Assembly (NCBI RefSeq): GCF_025200925.1
Contig: NZ_CP104174.1
Location: 4,526,001-4,590,000 of the forward strand
DNA from: Bradyrhizobium sp. CB1015
GTDB taxonomy: Bacteria > Pseudomonadota > Alphaproteobacteria > Rhizobiales > Xanthobacteraceae
Reading direction: 5' to 3'
DNA: 64,000 nt
In this document: piece by piece, positions 60,165 to 64,000 of the stretch
Layout: each line of letters starts with the position of its first letter
How positions within the stretch are numbered: position 1 is the first letter of the stretch
The notes under the pieces: generated by a model
What the model was told of the DNA's origin: nothing
The model's input: only the letters and a program-made list of their open reading frames with translations
Databases searched by the model: none
Made by a program: the position numbers and the translations under genes

Positions 60165-61883
60165 TCAAGCGGCGGATGGCTCCTCGTCGCTTCTGACGTC
60201 CGGCCCGGCCAAGGCCGTCCTAAGAGCCCGATCGATGAATTTCGCTGGATCGGGCACTGCGTGAGAGCTGCGCGCGGCGACGTAGCCGTCGGGTCTGATC
60301 AGGACCATCCCGCGCGGACCGATGCCGTAGGATTGAACAAAGGAGCTGTCTTGAGCGATGCAGTCGCCGCCCGTGCCGATGCTGCAGCAGCGCCCTGGAA
60401 CACGAAGCTCCGCGGAAACCTCGGCAAAGGCGCGCTGCCAATCGCCCCCGTCGGGGGTCGTCAGCAACAGAAAGGAGCCGGCACCGGTAAGATCGATCGT
60501 CGACAATTTGCCATTTGGCCCTTGCAGCCAGAGATGGGGTGCGCGGTGGCCGGGACGGGCAACCGGTTCGTAATGTTCGATGCGGAAGGGTGGGGCCGAC
60601 GTCCCGTCAGGCGATATCCATCGGGACGAATAGGCGTGACCGAATGTCTGGCCTATGTAGTCAAAGTGCTCGCGAAGGCTCGGGATCACTTCCCGGATAT
60701 GACGCTCTGCTGCCGCCGAATCCGGGCCCTCGAGCATCTTGGCGATCGGGCTGTCGTGCGTTGCCATCCCGGAAAGACCACTCTCCGCCATCTTCATTGC
60801 GTTGTGAACGCTCTGCTCGATATTGGTCTGAGCGACAGGACGGCGCTCCTCGTTATAGCTTTCGAGAAGCGAGGCCGGAGCGTTGCCGCGCAACACGTAG
60901 GCCAATTTCCACGCCAAATTGTGCACGTCACCAATGCCGGTGTTCATTCCTTGCCCGCCCGTCGGCGGCAGCGGATGGGCGGCGTCCCCCGCGATGAACA
61001 CGCGACCTTGGCTGAACTGGTCCGCAAGACGAGCCTGCATCCTCCACGGCAGGATGCTATGAATCTCGAGCGGGACGTCGTCCGAGCCGATGGCTGCGCG
61101 CACGATCGCTTCGCAGCGCTCGGTCGTGAACGACTCGACGCTTTCCTGGTCCGGATCGAAGGCGAAATTGTACGTCCAACGTCGCCGGCCATCGAGGGCA
61201 ATGAGCACTCCGCATGTCGCGGCGTTGTAGATCCACCACAGTAAATAAGGCCGCTTTTCGACGAACTCCCATAGGTCGGCCTCGAAGTAGATGCCGATCT
61301 GTCGGCCGATTCGTCCTCGTCCCGTCATCTCGACGCCGAGGCGCTCTCTCACAAAGCTGCGCGCGCCGTCCGCGGCAATCACGTAGCGTGCGTCGATCAA
61401 GAGGTCGCCGGCCCCCTGGCGACATTCGAGCCGCACACCATCAGGCCGGGACGCGAGTTCTTCGAGCTCGGTGGAGAACAGCACTTTGACGGGCGCGAAG
61501 CTTCGCGCAACATCAGTCAAGATCGGCTCAAGCACGTCCTGAGGGCATGAGGTCTTGCGGCTTGGACTGGCGGCTTGATGTGCCCGGTCGCGGTCGGGAA
61601 TGCCCCGTGTCGCCAATACCGCGATATCCGGCCCTGTCAGCCGGGACAGGAAGGAGACTCCCGCATTGCGCTCCGGAGGCAATCCGGCTTTTGCTACTGG
61701 CTCTTCGCAACCAATCGATCGGAAGATTTCCATCGTACGCGCGTTGACCACATGCCCACGCGGATGAACCGATGTCGACGCATTCCGCTCGACGAGAATC
61801 GTGTTCACGCCCAACGAACCCAGCAAGGCGGCAGCCGTCAGACCCACCGGTCCGCCACCGACAATTGCCACTTCGGTCTCCAT
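60165..61883 (-). CDS. FAD-dependent aromatic hydroxylase (PheA/TfdB family)
   Basis: The 572-residue protein has the FAD motif EVAIVGGGPVGLTAAALLGS, the active-site segment HPRGHVVNARTMEIFR, the DG motif YVIAADGARSFVRERLG and the second FAD motif VFIAGDAAHPLPPTGGQGMN. The C-terminal thioredoxin-like part ends RGMVLIRPDGYVAAR. It would hydroxylate a phenolic substrate with NAD(P)H and O2. ATG 61883 follows GGGAGGAGG. It is the first gene of the operon controlled from 61942-61978. Confidence 0.92.
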   Translation of the reverse strand: METEVAIVGGGPVGLTAAALLGSLGVNTILVERNASTSVHPRGHVVNARTMEIFRSIGCEEPVAKAGLPPERNAGVSFLSRLTGPDIAVLATRGIPDRDRAHQAASPSRKTSCPQDVLEPILTDVARSFAPVKVLFSTELEELASRPDGVRLECRQGAGDLLIDARYVIAADGARSFVRERLGVEMTGRGRIGRQIGIYFEADLWEFVEKRPYLLWWIYNAATCGVLIALDGRRRWTYNFAFDPDQESVESFTTERCEAIVRAAIGSDDVPLEIHSILPWRMQARLADQFSQGRVFIAGDAAHPLPPTGGQGMNTGIGDVHNLAWKLAYVLRGNAPASLLESYNEERRPVAQTNIEQSVHNAMKMAESGLSGMATHDSPIAKMLEGPDSAAAERHIREVIPSLREHFDYIGQTFGHAYSSRWISPDGTSAPPFRIEHYEPVARPGHRAPHLWLQGPNGKLSTIDLTGAGSFLLLTTPDGGDWQRAFAEVSAELRVPGRCCSIGTGGDCIAQDSSFVQSYGIGPRGMVLIRPDGYVAARSSHAVPDPAKFIDRALRTALAGPDVRSDEEPSAA

Positions 61884-61941
61884 GAGACCTCCTCCCGATC
61901 GCCCGTGAATTATTTTTCGCGACCGAGAACCAAGCGTAACT

Positions 61942-61978
61942 TTGACTGTCAGTCAATAAAATTTTGACTGACAGTCAA
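61942..61978. promoter_or_regulatory. Tandem 15-bp palindromic operators before the catabolic operon
   Basis: TTGACTG-T-CAGTCAA (61942-61956) and TTGACTG-A-CAGTCAA (61964-61978) are both perfect palindromes, with centres 22 bp apart, about two helical turns. They lie 59-95 bases upstream of the hydroxylase ATG and fit a pair of TetR-dimer sites. Confidence 0.82.
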
Positions 61979-62011
61979 TGATGCGGCGCGAGACGTCCGA
62001 CCAACCCTCTA

Positions 62012-62683
62012 TCAAACCGATGGAATATTCTTTTCTCCAAGAAGCTCGGCGTTGGCGACCGCAAGCGGGAAAAGCCGAAACGCCATCTCGACGATGGCCG
62101 CCTTGTTCTTTATTTGCCCCTGAACCCAGGCCAGAACAAGTTCATCGAAATAACCAAGCCAGGCTCGCGTCGCGACAGCAAGTTCAAGCGAGGGCGCAGT
62201 CACGCCATAAAAGCTCAGGACCAACCGAATTCCGTGGCTGCGCGAACGTTCCCAAATGTCTTGGATTGCCGCAGTCCCACCACCGCGCGAATGGAAGACG
62301 TAATCGACGCGGCGTCGATAGACCTCCTCCATATGCGCGACCAAGAAGCTGCGGAGCTTTTCGGGAGCCGACCCCGCGAGTGTCGCCTGTAGATGAATCC
62401 GATCCAGGCGGTCGGCGGCAGCTTGTGAAATTTCCTCGTAGAGTTTGGCCTTCGAGCCGAAGTAGTGGAACGTGAGTCCGTGCGCCACCCCCGCTTCGCG
62501 GGCAATATCTTCCGCTGAGATCTCGTCGAACGGGCGTAGGGTAAACAACCTGGTTGCAACTTCAAGGATTCGGTCGCGAGCCGGAGTCTCGGCGCGTTTT
62601 TCTTTCGTGCAGTGACCACCGGTTCGACTCAGCCATTGAACTGTGACGGCATGACGTAACCATTTAGATTGACGGCGAGTCAA
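62012..62683 (-). CDS. TetR-family transcriptional regulator
   Basis: The protein has the TetR helix-turn-helix ILEVATRLFTLRPFDEISAE, IAREAGVAHGLTFHYFGSKA and KLYEEISQAAADRLD, followed by a long helical ligand-binding part. It lies just upstream of the catabolic operon on the same strand. The start is uncertain: TTG 62683 is the only long in-frame option, but it lies within a promoter-like and operator-like TTGAC, so the real start may be further in. A frameshift near the N terminus cannot be excluded. Confidence 0.85.
   Translation of the reverse strand: MTRRQSKWLRHAVTVQWLSRTGGHCTKEKRAETPARDRILEVATRLFTLRPFDEISAEDIAREAGVAHGLTFHYFGSKAKLYEEISQAAADRLDRIHLQATLAGSAPEKLRSFLVAHMEEVYRRRVDYVFHSRGGGTAAIQDIWERSRSHGIRLVLSFYGVTAPSLELAVATRAWLGYFDELVLAWVQGQIKNKAAIVEMAFRLFPLAVANAELLGEKNIPSV
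62669..62683. promoter_or_regulatory. Candidate autoregulatory operator of the TetR gene
   Basis: TTGAC-GGCGA-GTCAA shares the outer TTGAC/GTCAA arms of the two operators at 61942-61978. It sits at the 5' end of the TetR gene. Confidence 0.6.
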
Positions 62684-63099
62684 CCGATGCGCGCCGTGTC
62701 ACGCCGGCTGATGGGCTGGCCGCCGACGTATTTTGCGGCGCCGCGATGCACACGCCGGTCGAGGTCACGCTGCAAGCGCTGGCTGCCTATCCAGCACGCG
62801 GGATGAATGACGCATGAACGTGGGCGCCGCGAGTAGTTCCTCAAGTCGGTCTCTGATCTCCACCTCGAGCTTTTCGCTGTTGGGCGGCGCGTGCACGATC
62901 GCGGCGGAGATCAGCAGTCGCACACTCTCGCCCAACTCGTCGCCGTCCCTAACTGGCGTCGCACGCGTCCGCCAGTTGTGCCTCTTTCCAGGCCCGAACC
63001 CTTCCTATCCGACCACGCCACGCACTCTACAGCGGGCTTTCCGTGAGCGGTTGGATAACAGCAGATCCCAGTCTAGAGAGCGCGCCGAAAAGACTGAGA
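62684..63099. other. Intergenic region with two possible gene remnants
   Basis: On the plus strand, LAADVFCGAAMHTPVEVTLQ followed by ALAAYPARGMNDA ends at TGA near 62817 with no start codon in frame. On the minus strand, DGDELGESVRLLISAAIVHA then EIRDRLEELLAAPTFM runs through about 62800-62960, also without a start. Both look like C-terminal pieces. No complete gene is supported. Confidence 0.4.
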
Positions 63100-64000
63100 T
63101 CAAAGGATCTCCAGTTTCCGGACGGCCGTAAGCAGATCCCACTTGCTTTGATCGGGAGAGCGGCCAGTTGTGTCCACGGCGGCTTCTGCTTTCGAGTAGA
63201 GCTCCGCTCTGCTGGTCAGAATGGAGTTGAGCTCTTCCATCGCTTTGGGATTCCCGCTCATGGGACGAAGATCACCCTGGTTACGCACCCGTTCCATGTG
63301 ATCTTCTGGCCGCGCCTTGATCCAGATTGTGTGGAAGTAACGCAATAGATAGCTGAACGTCTCGGGCTCGGCGACAATTCCCCCAGCGACCGCAAGCACC
63401 GTTTGATTGGACGTCGCGACGATGCGCTCGAGCGCGTCGCGCTCCAGCCGTCGGTAGCCCTCCTGACCATACAAAGCCATGACTTCCGCGACAGGCATCC
63501 CGCTGATTTCCTCGATCTCCTGGTCGAGCTCGAGGAAGGGAAGCGAGAGCTCGTTGCTCAGCATCCTACCGAGGGTTGATTTTCCGGCGCCGCGTAGCCC
63601 AATGAGGCAGATCCGCTTCTCGCGCAATCGGGCCGGATCGCCGGGATCCAAGATCTTCATCACCCGGCGGCGCTGCTCTTGCGTGGCCCTCCGGAAAAGC
63701 TCCGCGGACCGGACGGTTTCCGATTTCCAAGGGTCTTCGGCTCCAACCAGCCACTCGATTCGATGATCGAGAGCTTCGGACACGCGCCACAACAGCGCAA
63801 TCGAGATGTTTCCAGTTCCGCCCTCGAGATGCGCGAGGTGTCTTAATGAGACCTGGGATAGCTCCGACAACGCACGACGCGAGATGCCTCGCCGCTCACG
63901 CGCCTCGCGCACGCGCTCCCCAACCAGGGCGACGAACGCTTTCGCGTTGGTTTCCAGCCGAGCCTTTCTCTCGCTGACACTCTTGTTGGTTCGGGACTTT
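63100..64000 (-). CDS. boxR: BoxR-type regulator (HTH plus shikimate-kinase-like domain), N terminus cut off
   Basis: The frame is open to the window edge (about 300 residues visible). It starts in the visible part with SERKARLETNAKAFVALVGE and VREARERRGISRRALSELSQ, an XRE helix-turn-helix (ISRRALSELSQVSLRHLAHLE). After a linker comes a shikimate-kinase-like domain with Walker A ICLIGLRGAGKSTLGRML and FLELDQEIEE. This fusion defines BzdR/BoxR, which sense benzoyl-CoA and repress box or bzd genes. box catabolic genes are expected beyond the right edge. Confidence 0.88.
   Translation of the reverse strand, partial: KSRTNKSVSERKARLETNAKAFVALVGERVREARERRGISRRALSELSQVSLRHLAHLEGGTGNISIALLWRVSEALDHRIEWLVGAEDPWKSETVRSAELFRRATQEQRRRVMKILDPGDPARLREKRICLIGLRGAGKSTLGRMLSNELSLPFLELDQEIEEISGMPVAEVMALYGQEGYRRLERDALERIVATSNQTVLAVAGGIVAEPETFSYLLRYFHTIWIKARPEDHMERVRNQGDLRPMSGNPKAMEELNSILTSRAELYSKAEAAVDTTGRSPDQSKWDLLTAVRKLEIL

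Noticed and set aside
60108..61244. 378-codon plus-strand ORF
   Set aside because: It is antisense to the FAD hydroxylase gene.
1..64000. tRNA, rRNA and CRISPR genes
   Set aside because: I saw no cloverleaf, rRNA or spaced-repeat pattern by eye; a covariance-model scan could not be run, so short RNAs may be missed.

Overview
The window is a GC-rich alphaproteobacterial chromosome segment. The gene families and the style of intergenic repeats look like Bradyrhizobium or a close relative: MinCDE, GcrA-like, H-NS/HvrA-like, DUF2336/PilZ pairs, DUF6894, DUF982, DUF3750, phasin, and many palindromic GTAGCCCGGATGGAGCG-type repeats. This assignment is inference from family content; no rRNA or marker gene is present. 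No tRNA, rRNA or CRISPR array was seen.

Layout. 1-7 kb is a sparse region of short genes: a single-domain response regulator, an H-NS family protein, a GcrA-like protein, a dodecin-like protein, and several genes of 28-63 residues that simple ORF calling would miss. 7-16 kb holds a phytochelatin-synthase-like protease, DUF3750, an ABC-F ATPase, a frameshifted REP-associated transposase between two inverted REP units, periplasmic asparaginase II, PsiF-repeat and cupin proteins, an esterase and a decayed nitroreductase. 16-19 kb is a likely c-di-GMP cassette (HD-GYP, PilZ, DUF2336). 19-33 kb carries an AraC regulator, a flavin reductase, a chemotaxis receptor, an L,D-transpeptidase-like DUF2778 protein, an orphan TRAP binding protein, the minCDE operon with a terminator, and envelope or hypothetical proteins.

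33.9-36.4 kb is a compact 3-hydroxybenzoate unit: mobA (3-hydroxybenzoate 4-monooxygenase) diverges from a MarR-type regulator over a near-perfect palindrome in overlapping promoters. 36-53 kb is mixed housekeeping and accessory DNA: SH3 repeat protein, small cytochromes c, SMR efflux, pyridoxal kinase, M15-like peptidase, YjdM, a damaged IS1182-family element, a PilZ-HTH fusion, an AbiEii-like gene broken by a stop codon, and many small secreted proteins. 53.7-54.8 kb is a rearrangement scar where a methionyl-tRNA synthetase 3' fragment abuts a truncated DUF4160 gene next to an intact DUF2442 gene.

55-64 kb is an aromatic-degradation island. Seven minus-strand genes form a tight operon: FAD aromatic hydroxylase, ABC binding protein, permease, ATPase, second permease, beta-class-like GST and type I extradiol dioxygenase. 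A TetR regulator lies upstream, with two perfect 15-bp palindromes before the operon and a related one at its own 5' end. The right edge is a BoxR-type regulator (HTH plus shikimate-kinase-like domain), suggesting a benzoyl-CoA (box) cluster just outside the window. With mobA, this makes the window rich in aromatic catabolism and its regulation.
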